Shown here piece by piece: positions 1 through 6,504 of a stretch of 19,915 bases of DNA. Numbering within the stretch: position 1 is the stretch's first letter; the number at the start of each line of letters is the position of its first letter. The stretch is from assembly GCF_020216885.1 (NCBI RefSeq), contig NZ_JAIWON010000102.1:1-19915 (forward strand), in the 5' to 3' direction. Source of the DNA: Zymomonas sp. GTDB taxonomy: Bacteria; Pseudomonadota; Alphaproteobacteria; Sphingomonadales; Sphingomonadaceae. The position numbers were made by a program, and so were the translations under genes. Below the pieces are notes generated by a model. That model worked only from the letters and a program-made list of their open reading frames with translations, had not been told where the DNA came from and did no database searches.

Positions 1-45
1 CCATCTTTTGGCCAATTCGGAAAAATTATAGCATATGGTGTCGAA

Positions 46-107
46 AAAAACAGTAAAAACAATGCCGAAAATCTGAGAATAGAAAACTCTATCCAGATTT
101 CCGGCAT
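46..107 (-). terminator. Intrinsic terminator of the tonB-exbBD operon
   Basis: Positions 62-75 pair with 94-107 (13 of 14 pairs, one A-C mismatch). An inner helix 79-82/89-92 closes a four-to-six base loop. Read on the minus strand, the hairpin is followed by a run of T (TTGTTTTTACTG) and a second T stretch. It lies about 70 bases behind the stop of the last exbD, so it most likely ends the operon transcript. Confidence 0.75.
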
Positions 108-174
108 CACTTACCCGATAATCTTAACGTCACCTTGAAAAAATTTGGCCATATCGACGGAATCGAAGAATCCC

Positions 175-597
175 TCAAAAGCTGCGATAGGCCTCATTTC
201 CAACAAAACCCATTTTTTCGACCTGGGCTTTTTTACATTCGGCCAAGACTTTATCCACGACGTCATAGCGAACCTGCGGATCCGGCTGAATCTGGAGTTC
301 AGGGACAGGATTCATCGCCTGTGTTTCATCCAGATAACGGCGAAGTTCTGGCAGTTCCGTGGGTTTGCCATTCCAAAGAATAGTGCCCGCAGCATCAATC
401 ATAATTTTGTTTTTAACCGGATCAATAGGATCCTGATTTTGCGAGTTATTCTGTGGCAGATTCAACTTTACGGCATGAGTTTCAATCGGGATGGTAATAA
501 TGAACATGATCAACAACACTAACATAACGTCAATAAGTGGTGTCGTGTTGATGTCCATCATCGGTTCGTCATTGTCACCGCCGGCCGATATCGCCAT
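175..597 (-). CDS. exbD: ExbD/TolR-type biopolymer transport protein (second copy)
   Basis: This 140-residue inner-membrane protein belongs to the ExbD/TolR family, which with ExbB forms the proton channel that energises TonB. The N-terminus is short and cytoplasmic. It is followed by one membrane helix (about residues 20-41) with the conserved INTTPLIDVMLVLL motif; Asp23 is the expected protonatable residue. The rest is a periplasmic domain of about 95 residues. I chose ATG at 597 rather than the TTG two codons upstream, because AAGGAG lies 8 bases before the ATG but only 2 before the TTG. It is the last gene of the tonB-exbB-exbD-exbD set, 52 bases behind the first exbD. Its periplasmic domain differs clearly from that of the first copy, so it may be a specialised partner, not a spare. 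It could be a TolR-like subunit, but no tolA/tolB is present here. Confidence 0.92.
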   Translation of the reverse strand: MAISAGGDNDEPMMDINTTPLIDVMLVLLIMFIITIPIETHAVKLNLPQNNSQNQDPIDPVKNKIMIDAAGTILWNGKPTELPELRRYLDETQAMNPVPELQIQPDPQVRYDVVDKVLAECKKAQVEKMGFVGNEAYRSF

Positions 598-649
598 AGC
601 CAAAACTCCTTAAATTAAATCATCAATAAGATGATAGGGAGCAAACAAG

Positions 650-1141
650 TTATTGTTCGCCTTGCTCATCTGCTGCTGCTGGGCCGGGAGGCGGTTCGGA
701 AATAAAGCCGACTTTGGCAAAACCTGCTTCCTGCATGGTGTAGATAACGCCCCCGATGCAACGATAAGGGGTATTCACATCACCGCGAATATGGACTTCA
801 GGTAAAAGCAAACCCGGTGTCTGCGGCCCCCCTTGGCGATCAATCTCGGATTTCAGTTTTTTTACAGCCCGATCACTAAGACTTTGCGAATTGACATGCG
901 TCAAATTCCAAAAGACTTCACAGGTTCCATTTGCACCCGATCTGACTGAAAGAGACACATCTTCCGGCTTGGTTCGAGCAGGGGCAAAACGTGTGTCAGG
1001 TAATTTAACCGGTACGGATTCAACCACCACCGGGACCGTAATCAGAAAAATGATGAGCAACACCAGCATAACATCCACAAGGGGCGTTGTGTTGATGTTT
1101 GACATTGGGGCATCATCATCCCCTCCTAAGCTCATTCCCAT
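650..1141 (-). CDS. exbD: ExbD/TolR-type biopolymer transport protein (first copy)
   Basis: This is a 163-residue ExbD-family protein. The layout is typical: a short acidic cytoplasmic N-terminus (GGDDDAP), the INTTPLVDVMLVLLI motif with Asp23 at the start of a single membrane helix (about 20-41), then a periplasmic domain ending in a Pro/Gly/Glu-rich tail (about 150-163). It is about 20 residues longer than the second copy, mainly in the periplasmic part (around residues 50-100, including two cysteines) and the tail. ATG at 1141 has AGGAAC about 9-10 bases upstream; a second in-frame ATG two codons in is possible. It follows exbB after 126 bases holding two strong inverted repeats. The role in the ExbB-ExbD proton-conducting complex is inferred from family and neighbours. 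Confidence 0.92.
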   Translation of the reverse strand: MGMSLGGDDDAPMSNINTTPLVDVMLVLLIIFLITVPVVVESVPVKLPDTRFAPARTKPEDVSLSVRSGANGTCEVFWNLTHVNSQSLSDRAVKKLKSEIDRQGGPQTPGLLLPEVHIRGDVNTPYRCIGGVIYTMQEAGFAKVGFISEPPPGPAAADEQGEQ

Positions 1142-1182
1142 TGGTGATAGTTCCTATAGCATCAATTGTCTGGTCATCCTTG

Positions 1183-1209
1183 AATAACGGTCTTTTAAAA
1201 GACGTTATT
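1183..1209. repeat. Inverted repeat between exbB and exbD
   Basis: This is a perfect 14-base palindrome GTCTTTTAAAAGAC (1190-1203), extended to AATAAC...GTTATT (1183-1209) with one bulged G at 1189. It lies just upstream of the first exbD on the minus strand. It could be an RNA hairpin or a protein-binding dyad; nothing in the sequence decides between these. Confidence 0.5.
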
Positions 1210-1224
1210 TTAAAAGGCATGTGA

Positions 1225-1249
1225 CCGGAGAGGGGAAAAGCCTCTCCGG
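1225..1249 (-). other. Strong GC hairpin directly behind exbB
   Basis: CCGGAGAGG (1225-1233) and CCTCTCCGG (1241-1249) form a perfect 9-bp stem with a 7-base loop, 18 bases behind the exbB stop on the minus strand. The T-rich stretch that follows (CCTTTTAAAAT) is 9-10 bases away. It therefore looks more like an mRNA-stabilising or partial-termination element than a full terminator. Confidence 0.55.
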
Positions 1250-1267
1250 CCAGAAAACGGCAGGGGC

Positions 1268-2011
1268 TTAATGCTTAACCGGAGCCGGTTTCTTTGCAGC
1301 TGCAGCAGGTGCAGCCTTGAATTCAGGACGGACAGCCCCGCCTGAAACCAGATAAGCGTGAACATCAATGGCAAAAGAACCAATCCGTTCAGCAATGGTT
1401 TTATTCCGACGGCTCAACCAGTTGTAACCCAAAACGGCAGGCACAGCGACGGCAAGACCGATGGAGGTCATGATCAAAGCTTCACCAACCGGACCGGCAA
1501 CTTTACCGATAGAAGCCTGACCAGAAGCACCGATCTGAACCAAAGCGCCATAAATACCATTAACCGTACCGAACAGACCGACGAACGGAGAGGTTGCACC
1601 AACGGTAGCCAGAATAGCTAGACCCGAACCCAGACGCGCATTGATAGAACCAACGCTGCGTTCCAGTGAGTCATTCAGCCATTCATGCTGATCAATAGCA
1701 TTCGGGATTTTGACATACTGCGCATCAGCATCCAGACCATCTTCAACAATCTGGCGATAAGCAGTATTTTCTTCGAGCTTCTTGGCTGCATCTTTCAAAG
1801 AAGGCGCATTCCAGAATGCAGCACCGACTTCACGGCTTTGGACAAGGACGCGATGCTGCTCCCACAATTTGGTGAAAATCACGTACCATGAAGCGGCAGA
1901 CATCAAGACCAAGATAATAAGAACCGTCCAAGTCGGAGCGCCCCCCTGTTGAAGGGCACCGGTAAGACCGTAGGCACTGGCCTCGACGGCAGGAGCTGCT
2001 GGGGTAGCCAT
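1268..2011 (-). CDS. exbB: ExbB/TolQ-family proton channel protein (MotA/TolQ/ExbB)
   Basis: This 247-residue protein has three predicted membrane helices at about 28-47, 128-158 and 168-196. That is the ExbB topology: a cytoplasmic stretch of about 80 residues between helices 1 and 2, then a cytoplasmic C-terminus. Diagnostic motifs include LATVGATSPFVGLFGTVNGIYGAL (split over about 134-157) and EALIMTSIGLAVAVPAV (about 177-193), with the polar residues that line the ExbB pore. The N-terminus is Ala/Pro rich and the C-terminus is a Lys/Ala/Pro tail. ATG at 2011 has AGAGGAA 9 bases upstream. In the plasma membrane it should form an oligomer around ExbD helices and use the proton gradient to drive TonB. 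tonB lies upstream and two exbD genes downstream, which supports ExbB over TolQ. Confidence 0.94.
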   Translation of the reverse strand: MATPAAPAVEASAYGLTGALQQGGAPTWTVLIILVLMSAASWYVIFTKLWEQHRVLVQSREVGAAFWNAPSLKDAAKKLEENTAYRQIVEDGLDADAQYVKIPNAIDQHEWLNDSLERSVGSINARLGSGLAILATVGATSPFVGLFGTVNGIYGALVQIGASGQASIGKVAGPVGEALIMTSIGLAVAVPAVLGYNWLSRRNKTIAERIGSFAIDVHAYLVSGGAVRPEFKAAPAAAAKKPAPVKH

Positions 2012-2079
2012 GACTAGTATTTCCTCTTAGCAAAATAGAGATGATATCAAGATTAAAATGAGAAATTGTGAAATTCTTT

Positions 2080-2102
2080 AAAAAAGAAAATCACATTTTC
2101 TT
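2080..2102 (-). terminator. Weak AT-rich hairpin plus T-run between tonB and exbB
   Basis: On the minus strand AAGAAAAT-GTG-ATTTTCTT (2102 to 2084) forms a perfect 8-bp stem followed directly by TTTT. It sits in a 177-base AT-rich gap behind tonB. The stem is AU-rich, so termination would be partial at best; it may tune exbB/exbD expression relative to tonB. Confidence 0.4.
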
Positions 2103-2188
2103 AATATATTAAACTATTTCGATGTAAAATTTTTAACAAAATCAATCTTTTGAATAAATTCTACATTTGAATAGTTATGTTATCCCGA

Positions 2189-2920
2189 TCAATCATCCGG
2201 AATACGCCAAATAATGCGCTGAACACCGGAAGTAGAAACAGGATCACCCGAAGCTGTTTTTGCCGGATAGTAACGCGCACGCATTGTGAAGTATTTACAG
2301 GTCGCCTCATCAAGTTCAGGTGTCCCGCTTGATGAAGTAACATGGCATTGTGAAACACGCCCATCGGTTCCAATCGTAAAGGCAATCGCGGTTGTACCGG
2401 ACTTGCCATCACGCATGGCTCGGGACGGATAATCATCCTGAGTAACCCACTGGGTCTGATCGCCATGTGGACGAGCAGCAGTTGCAACACCACCACTCTG
2501 ACCATTTCCATCGGGCTTACCCTCGGAAGGAGGGCCGATGGGACCTTTACCAATGGGGCCAGCAAGTGCGGTCATTGGTGCCACCGGTTGACTGGTAACC
2601 GTCTGAATAGCTGGTGCCTCAACATGAGGAACATCAACTTTAACAGGAGGTGTCACAATCTGTGGCGGTGTGGTTTGTTTAGGCTGTGGTGTTGGTTTTT
2701 GAACAATTTTTGGCTGTTCTTTTTTGGGCGGTTCAGGTGGCTTTGGTGGAGGCGGTGGTGTTTTGACATCAAACACCTTTAAATCTGTTGTAGCATGTTT
2801 GTAGACTTTGACCGCCAGGCCAGAGACCATGCCATAGATAAGTATAATATGAACCACCACCACTAAGCCGATAGCGACGATTTTACGTCGGCTCATTGGT
2901 TGTTGATCAGCGTAAGCCAT
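2189..2920 (-). CDS. tonB: TonB energy transducer
   Basis: This 243-residue protein has classic TonB architecture. It has a short cytoplasmic N-terminus (MAYADQQPMSRRK), one membrane helix at about 14-35 containing His24 (the position of the functionally important TonB helix histidine), a Pro/Lys/Glu-rich periplasmic spacer (about 54-97), a Gly/Pro/Ala linker to about 150, and a C-terminal domain (about 155-243). That domain carries the YPSRA motif, GTDGRVSQCHV and two cysteines. It should couple the ExbB/ExbD motor to TonB-dependent outer-membrane receptors. ATG at 2920 is preceded by GGAGGGAG, spaced 12 bases, slightly long. It is the first gene of the operon and has a long GC-richer leader with two hairpins (3029-3092). 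I see no clear Fur box, so iron control is not shown. Confidence 0.93.
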   Translation of the reverse strand: MAYADQQPMSRRKIVAIGLVVVVHIILIYGMVSGLAVKVYKHATTDLKVFDVKTPPPPPKPPEPPKKEQPKIVQKPTPQPKQTTPPQIVTPPVKVDVPHVEAPAIQTVTSQPVAPMTALAGPIGKGPIGPPSEGKPDGNGQSGGVATAARPHGDQTQWVTQDDYPSRAMRDGKSGTTAIAFTIGTDGRVSQCHVTSSSGTPELDEATCKYFTMRARYYPAKTASGDPVSTSGVQRIIWRIPDD

Positions 2921-3276
2921 TCAGGAAATTTACTCCCTCCAGTCCTCAAGCTGTGGCACCCGCCAGACAGTCGAATTTATCGAATCCCCCATAACGAGCA
3001 CACACGCAAGTTCCGTGATTGTCGATAACCATTCATGTTCCCTATCATAAATGGAATCTTAGACGACCATGGCCGCGAACGGCTCTACGTCTCGATCTTA
3101 TCGTGACAAGGGGAGACATGCAATTGCTTTATCATATCATTACAAAAGTGTATTTTATTAAAAATCAAGAGGGCATTTTTTAACAAAAAAAGTTTTCATT
3201 TTTATTACAAATGGTAAAAACGAATAAAAATATAACTATAAATCAAGTTATAAAATAAATCTTGAGGAATAAGATA
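2921..3276 (-). promoter_or_regulatory. tonB leader / tonB-3277 intergenic region with paired hairpins
   Basis: The half next to tonB (about 2930-3115) is noticeably GC-richer than the AT-rich half next to the plus-strand gene at 3277. Two hairpins lie in the tonB-proximal part. The first is 3029-3037/3046-3054 (8 of 9 pairs). The second is a compound stem 3061-3065/3088-3092 enclosing GCCG/CGGC (3072-3075/3080-3083), whose loop reads TTCG on the minus strand. No known riboswitch consensus was recognised. The dyad around GCAATTGC at about 3122-3129 was noted but not assigned. Promoters for the two divergent genes probably lie in 3115-3260, but no box pair is convincing. Confidence 0.45.
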
Positions 3277-4128
3277 ATGAAATGGATAAGAAATACACTT
3301 CTTATAACGGCTTTAAGTTTGTCACCACTTATCACAGCAAAAGCACAATCGAATCAGGAAGTAAAAACTATATCGGTCTCTGATTTTACTTATGCCGACT
3401 TTGTAGATATTACCCTAATGTCTCCGATTATTGCTTCAGTTGAGGTTACAAAAGCTAAAAAATTATCAGCAAAATTAGCGCCTGATTTACAGGAAGGAAA
3501 AACCCGCTTCTATATTGAAGCCAAAGTTTCTTCATTGATTCGCGGTGCAGATGGGCGTGACCCTTCTTATCTTCTTGATGTGCCTAATGATGAGAAGGGT
3601 CACGCCAAGCGTATTCCTGAAAAAACGCGCTTTTTAATATTTGGTCAACCCGTGTCAGGACATCCCGATCAAATCATGCTGACCCGCCCAGATTCAAATC
3701 TGGATTGGGACCCAAAAAGCGAAGCGATTGTAAGTGGAATTACTCGTGAAATCTTATCCAATAGCCCTGCCCCGCAAATAACTTCTATCACAAGCGCTTT
3801 TTATGTGCCGGGGTCTGTTCCGGGTGAAAGTGAAACCCAGATTTTCTTACAAACGATCAGTAAACAACCTATTTCTTTGAATATCCTGCGCCGACCACAG
3901 GAAAAGCCGCAATGGGCAGTCGCCTTAGGCGAAATGACCGATGAAGCCGCCACGCCCCCTGCCCCGAATAGTCTATTATGGTATCGACTGGCTTGCGGAT
4001 TACCGAGAAATATACCGCAATCCGTTTTATCCACCTTATCCGCACATGATATGATTGCCGTGGCCGATGATTATAAAGTTGTTCTCGCAGGGCTTGGCAC
4101 TTGCAGCCGCAATCATCATTTCAAATAA
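3277..4128 (+). CDS. Exported protein of unknown function
   Basis: This 283-residue protein begins with a clear Sec signal peptide: positive MKWIRN, a hydrophobic core (about 7-20) and a likely cleavage after AKA (about residue 23). No enzyme motif is recognised. The mature protein has a segment suggesting a periplasmic beta-rich fold (about 50-130, with LIRGADGRDPSYLLDVPND), the stretch VPGSVPGESETQIFLQT (about 178-194), and a C-terminal part with LLWYRLACGLP and two cysteines (about 245-278). From memory this pattern resembles hypothetical proteins conserved in sphingomonads, but I cannot name a family. ATG at 3277 was chosen over the upstream TTG (3262) because GAGGAA at 3264-3269 is 7 bases before it. 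It is transcribed away from tonB, with about 700 bases of AT-rich DNA behind it. No function is inferred. Confidence 0.8.
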   Translation: MKWIRNTLLITALSLSPLITAKAQSNQEVKTISVSDFTYADFVDITLMSPIIASVEVTKAKKLSAKLAPDLQEGKTRFYIEAKVSSLIRGADGRDPSYLLDVPNDEKGHAKRIPEKTRFLIFGQPVSGHPDQIMLTRPDSNLDWDPKSEAIVSGITREILSNSPAPQITSITSAFYVPGSVPGESETQIFLQTISKQPISLNILRRPQEKPQWAVALGEMTDEAATPPAPNSLLWYRLACGLPRNIPQSVLSTLSAHDMIAVADDYKVVLAGLGTCSRNHHFK

Positions 4129-4650
4129 AATCCAAAATATAGGAAAGAAGGTCTGCCTTTTTATTTCGGATACTGTTTTCTGGATTGTATTTATTACAAT
4201 TCAGAAAACGAATATTCAAAATTGCAGCATTGCGGTAATAAATTCCAATTAAAAGGCAATAAAAATTTCTAAATTTAGTATCGAAAATCCTAGATAATTA
4301 TTCCTTATGCAATAAAAATAAATGTTTCATGACAACGTTGACAAAAAAACTTTTATTTTTTTCATAAAAAAACACAAATGACACAAAAGAGAATTATTTA
4401 AAGACAGAAAAAACACAAAAAAAATAACAAAATATTACCATTCCTAAAGAAGGACTTCTTTCGACAAAAGAAATTTATCTTAGATTCAAGATATCCAAAT
4501 TATTTTTGAAAAAAAATAAAATACATCCAACCCCGAATTTATTTCGTTTTAAATATCAACAAAAATATATTTTTTTCTTTATTTTTTAAAAAATAACTTC
4601 ATTTTACTTTAAATTTTCCAAGAAAATATTTAGAAAATATTTTTGATATC

Positions 4651-4683
4651 TTTCTTAATTAAGAAAGAAAACTTAGTTATAAT
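4651..4683 (+). promoter_or_regulatory. Predicted frk promoter with palindrome over the -35 box
   Basis: A perfect -10 box TATAAT lies at 4678-4683. Exactly 17 bases upstream is a weak -35, TTAATT (4655-4660). That -35 lies inside the perfect 16-base palindrome TTTCTTAATTAAGAAA (4651-4666), a possible operator. Transcription would start near 4690, giving a leader of about 145 bases to the frk ATG. This is a prediction from the sequence pattern only. Confidence 0.5.
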
Positions 4684-4796
4684 CCTACCAGTTGGACGAA
4701 TCGCAGACGGTCGATTTCGATTTATTCAAAAGGCCTTTTGGCAAAGAAGAAAAGTCGAGGTCATCGTCATAATTTAAAGCGAATGGACAGCATATA

Positions 4797-4813
4797 CCTC
4801 CGTATTACGGGGG
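4797..4813 (+). other. Hairpin just upstream of the frk ribosome-binding site
   Basis: CCTCCG (4797-4802) pairs with CGGGGG (4808-4813), including one T-G pair, around a TATTA loop, and is followed by GATTTTG. It lies 23 bases before the frk ATG. It could influence ribosome access or cause weak attenuation; the T-run is too short for a confident terminator. Confidence 0.4.
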
Positions 4814-4835
4814 GATTTTGTGAGTGGTGAGAATA

Positions 4836-5741
4836 ATGAAAAACGATAAAAAAATTTATGGATGCATTGAAGGCGGCGGAACGAAATTTATGCTCGCCCT
4901 TATTGATTCTGACCGGAAGATGCTGGCTGTGGAACGTGTTCCGACCACAACCCCTGAAGAAACGCTTGGTAAAAGTGTTGAATTCTTCAAAAAAGCCCTT
5001 CCCCAATACGCTGATTCCTTTGCGTCTTTTGGTATCGCGTCTTTTGGCCCGCTTTGCCTCGATCGCAAAAGCCCGAAATGGGGTTATATCACCAATACAC
5101 CGAAACCTTTCTGGCCGAATACGGACGTTGTAACGCCCTTTAAAGAAGCTTTCGGTTGCCCGGTTGAAATCGACACCGATGTGAATGGCGCAGCTTTGGC
5201 TGAAAACTTCTGGGGCGCATCAAAAGGCACCCATACGTCTGTTTATGTCACGGTTGGCACCGGCTTCGGCGGTGGCGTACTGATTGATGGTAAACCGATT
5301 CATGGTCTGGCTCATCCTGAAATGGGTCATGGTATTCCGATCCGCCATCCTGATGACCGTGATTTCGAAGGTTGCTGCCCTTATCATGGCGGTTGCTATG
5401 AAGGTCTCGCCAGCGGCACGGCTATCCGTAAACGTTGGGGCAAGGCTCTGAACGAAATGGAACCGGCCGAATTTGAAAAAGCCAGAGAAATCATTGCTTT
5501 CTATTTGGCTCATTTCAACGTTACGCTTCAGGCCTTTATTTCACCAGAACGTATCGTTTTCGGCGGCGGCGTTATGCATGTTGATGGTATGCTGGCTTCT
5601 GTTCGTCGTCAGACAGCTGAAATTGCAAATAGTTATTTTGAAGGCGCTGACTTCGAAAAAATTATCGTATTACCAGGGTTAGGTGATCAGGCCGGTATGA
5701 TGGGTGCCTTCGCCTTGGCATTGGCTGCAGAAAATAAATAA
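4836..5741 (+). CDS. frk: Fructokinase (ROK family), EC 2.7.1.4
   Basis: This 301-residue cytoplasmic kinase phosphorylates D-fructose with ATP to fructose-6-phosphate, which isomerises to glucose-6-phosphate and enters the Entner-Doudoroff pathway. I recognise it as the characterised Z. mobilis fructokinase. Features are the N-terminal phosphate-binding GGGTKF (13-18), the sugar-binding and catalytic DTDVNGAALAE (113-123, catalytic Asp115), the second phosphate loop VTVGTGFGGG (138-147), and the ROK zinc-site region GHGIPIRHPDD...CCPYHGGC (164-187) with Cys180, Cys181, His184 and Cys187. Near the C-terminus are FGGGVM and GDQAGMMGAF. I chose ATG at 4836 because it matches the known N-terminus (MKNDKK). 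The GTG at 4824 would add four residues and no domain. The Shine-Dalgarno is weak (GGTGAG at 4826-4831, about 4 bases away). It is a single-gene unit with its own promoter and terminator. Confidence 0.97.
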   Translation: MKNDKKIYGCIEGGGTKFMLALIDSDRKMLAVERVPTTTPEETLGKSVEFFKKALPQYADSFASFGIASFGPLCLDRKSPKWGYITNTPKPFWPNTDVVTPFKEAFGCPVEIDTDVNGAALAENFWGASKGTHTSVYVTVGTGFGGGVLIDGKPIHGLAHPEMGHGIPIRHPDDRDFEGCCPYHGGCYEGLASGTAIRKRWGKALNEMEPAEFEKAREIIAFYLAHFNVTLQAFISPERIVFGGGVMHVDGMLASVRRQTAEIANSYFEGADFEKIIVLPGLGDQAGMMGAFALALAAENK

Positions 5742-5744
5742 TGT

Positions 5745-5810
5745 GGATAAATCTTCCAAAAATCAGTTTTCTTAACCGAAAAGGGATTTTGGAAAATGGG
5801 CGGTTTATCC
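5745..5810 (+). other. Three-helix RNA structure in the frk 3' untranslated region
   Basis: Beginning 4 bases after the frk stop codon, three nested helices can form. They are GGATAAA (5745-5751) with TTTATCC (5804-5810); TTCCAAAA (5754-5761) plus TC with GA plus TTTTGGAA (5785-5794), with one bulged A; and TTTTC (5767-5771) with GAAAA (5778-5782). A shorter hairpin, CCTGAT/ATCAGG (5851-5856/5863-5868), follows before the terminator at 5881. Its function is unknown. Confidence 0.55.
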
Positions 5811-5880
5811 TCCTCCCCAACCATTATTTCCAAGCAGTCTTTTAGATAGCCCTGATATACCAATCAGGATTGGAGATATA

Positions 5881-5912
5881 TAAAAGCCGCTTCTTTTCAG
5901 AAGCGGCTTTTA
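5881..5912. terminator. Bidirectional intrinsic terminator between frk and rpoZ
   Basis: This is a perfect 13-bp stem (5881-5893 with 5900-5912; core AGCCGCTTC/GAAGCGGCT) with a TTTTCA loop. It is flanked by A-tract and T-tract so that it works in both directions. frk (plus) and rpoZ (minus) converge on it. Confidence 0.9.
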
Positions 5913-5946
5913 TTAATTCCGAACTATTCAAAGAATAGTAAAAAGA

Positions 5947-6324
5947 TCAGTCGTAATCGACAGCTGCAGCGGCTGCCGCAGCAGCAGCGGCACGACGGGA
6001 AGAAGTCTGATTTCTAGCAGGCGTTTCTGCGGTCAAGCGCAAGGCTTCGGCAGAAGCAGAAAGCGAACCAACTTCATCCGGCACATCGTCATCATCGAGA
6101 TGAACCTGCTGAAGATCATTCAACAAGGCCTCACGTAATTGCACAGGGGTAATCAGTTCATCTGCAATTTCACGTAAAGCAACAACTGGATTTTTATCGC
6201 GATCCCGATCGACTGTCAGTTCAGCACCACCGGAAATCTGGCGAGCACGCTGAGCTGCTAATAAGATCAAATCGAAACGATTATGAACTTTATCGATACA
6301 GTCTTCGACAGTTACGCGCGCCAT
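5947..6324 (-). CDS. rpoZ: RNA polymerase omega subunit
   Basis: This 125-residue protein assists folding of the beta-prime subunit and stabilises RNA polymerase. The conserved core begins [30 protein letters not shown] and continues with the [13 protein letters not shown] motif (about residues 44-56), as in all alphaproteobacterial omega subunits. The C-terminal extension is acidic (DDDDVPDE) and ends in ten consecutive alanines and VDYD. The alanine codons are mixed, so this is not a simple trinucleotide slip. ATG at 6324 is preferred over the ATG four codons upstream because GGAG lies 6 bases before it and because the family N-terminus is MARVTVEDC. The gene sits alone between a predicted promoter (6360-6388) and the shared terminator with frk. 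relA/spoT, often adjacent in other bacteria, is not next to it here. Confidence 0.95.
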   Translation of the reverse strand: MARVTVEDCIDKVHNRFDLILLAAQRARQISGGAELTVDRDRDKNPVVALREIADELITPVQLREALLNDLQQVHLDDDDVPDEVGSLSASAEALRLTAETPARNQTSSRRAAAAAAAAAAVDYD

Positions 6325-6359
6325 AGCTCGCTCCATTTATATACAAAGAAAGATGTTGG

Positions 6360-6388
6360 AAGATATCAGGCTTTTCTCGAAAAATCAA
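6360..6388 (-). promoter_or_regulatory. Predicted rpoZ promoter
   Basis: On the minus strand, TTGATT (6388-6383) and TATCTT (6365-6360) are separated by 17 bases. The resulting leader would be about 30 bases. The boxes are moderate matches to the vegetative consensus. Confidence 0.45.
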
Positions 6389-6467
6389 AAATATTCATCA
6401 CGAAAAGCAGCCCTGATAAATTTTTTATCAAGGCAAAAGCCATAATGGCCGATATAATACTGAAAAT

Positions 6468-6492
6468 GCAGGGCTATTTTGAATAGCCCTGC
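6468..6492 (-). terminator. Intrinsic terminator of the adhC-VOC unit
   Basis: GCAGGGCTATT (6468-6478) and AATAGCCCTGC (6482-6492) form a perfect 11-bp stem with a TTG loop. On the minus strand it is followed by ATTTTC. It lies 12 bases behind the stop of the VOC-family gene. Confidence 0.8.
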
Positions 6493-6504
6493 CTTAAAGA
6501 AATC

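Larger units (their letters stand above)
4129..4835 (+). promoter_or_regulatory. AT-rich intergenic region and frk leader
   Basis: About 700 bases carry no credible gene. A consensus TTGACA occurs at 4338-4343 without a good -10. A small inverted repeat AAAGAAG-GA-CTTCTTT lies at 4446-4461. The segment 4550-4670 is almost pure A/T with several short dyads. The base composition changes at about 4685, where a GC-richer leader to frk begins. It contains the palindrome AAAAGGCCTTTT (about 4728-4739) and a hairpin 4797-4802/4808-4813. No terminator is evident behind the 3277-4128 gene. Confidence 0.5.

Noticed and set aside
2465..2782. Trp/Arg-rich open frame of 105 codons on the plus strand, antisense to tonB
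   Set aside because: It is the complement of the proline-rich TonB spacer; Pro codons read backwards give Trp/Gly. It has no ribosome-binding site and no recognisable protein.
3047..3119. A 24-codon, Arg-rich frame in the tonB leader on the minus strand (ATG at 3119)
   Set aside because: It has no Shine-Dalgarno and no amino-acid pattern such as a run of one residue that would suggest a leader peptide. The RNA hairpins explain the sequence better.
3115..3145. Possible Fur or Irr box upstream of tonB (around GCAATTGC and TTATCATATCATTA)
   Set aside because: It does not reach a convincing match to either consensus; iron control of tonB is plausible but not supported by the sequence.
4055..4252. 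A 65-codon hydrophobic frame at the end of the 3277-4128 gene
   Set aside because: It overlaps the end of a real gene in another frame and continues in AT-rich DNA, where Ile/Phe/Lys codons arise by chance. No ribosome-binding site.
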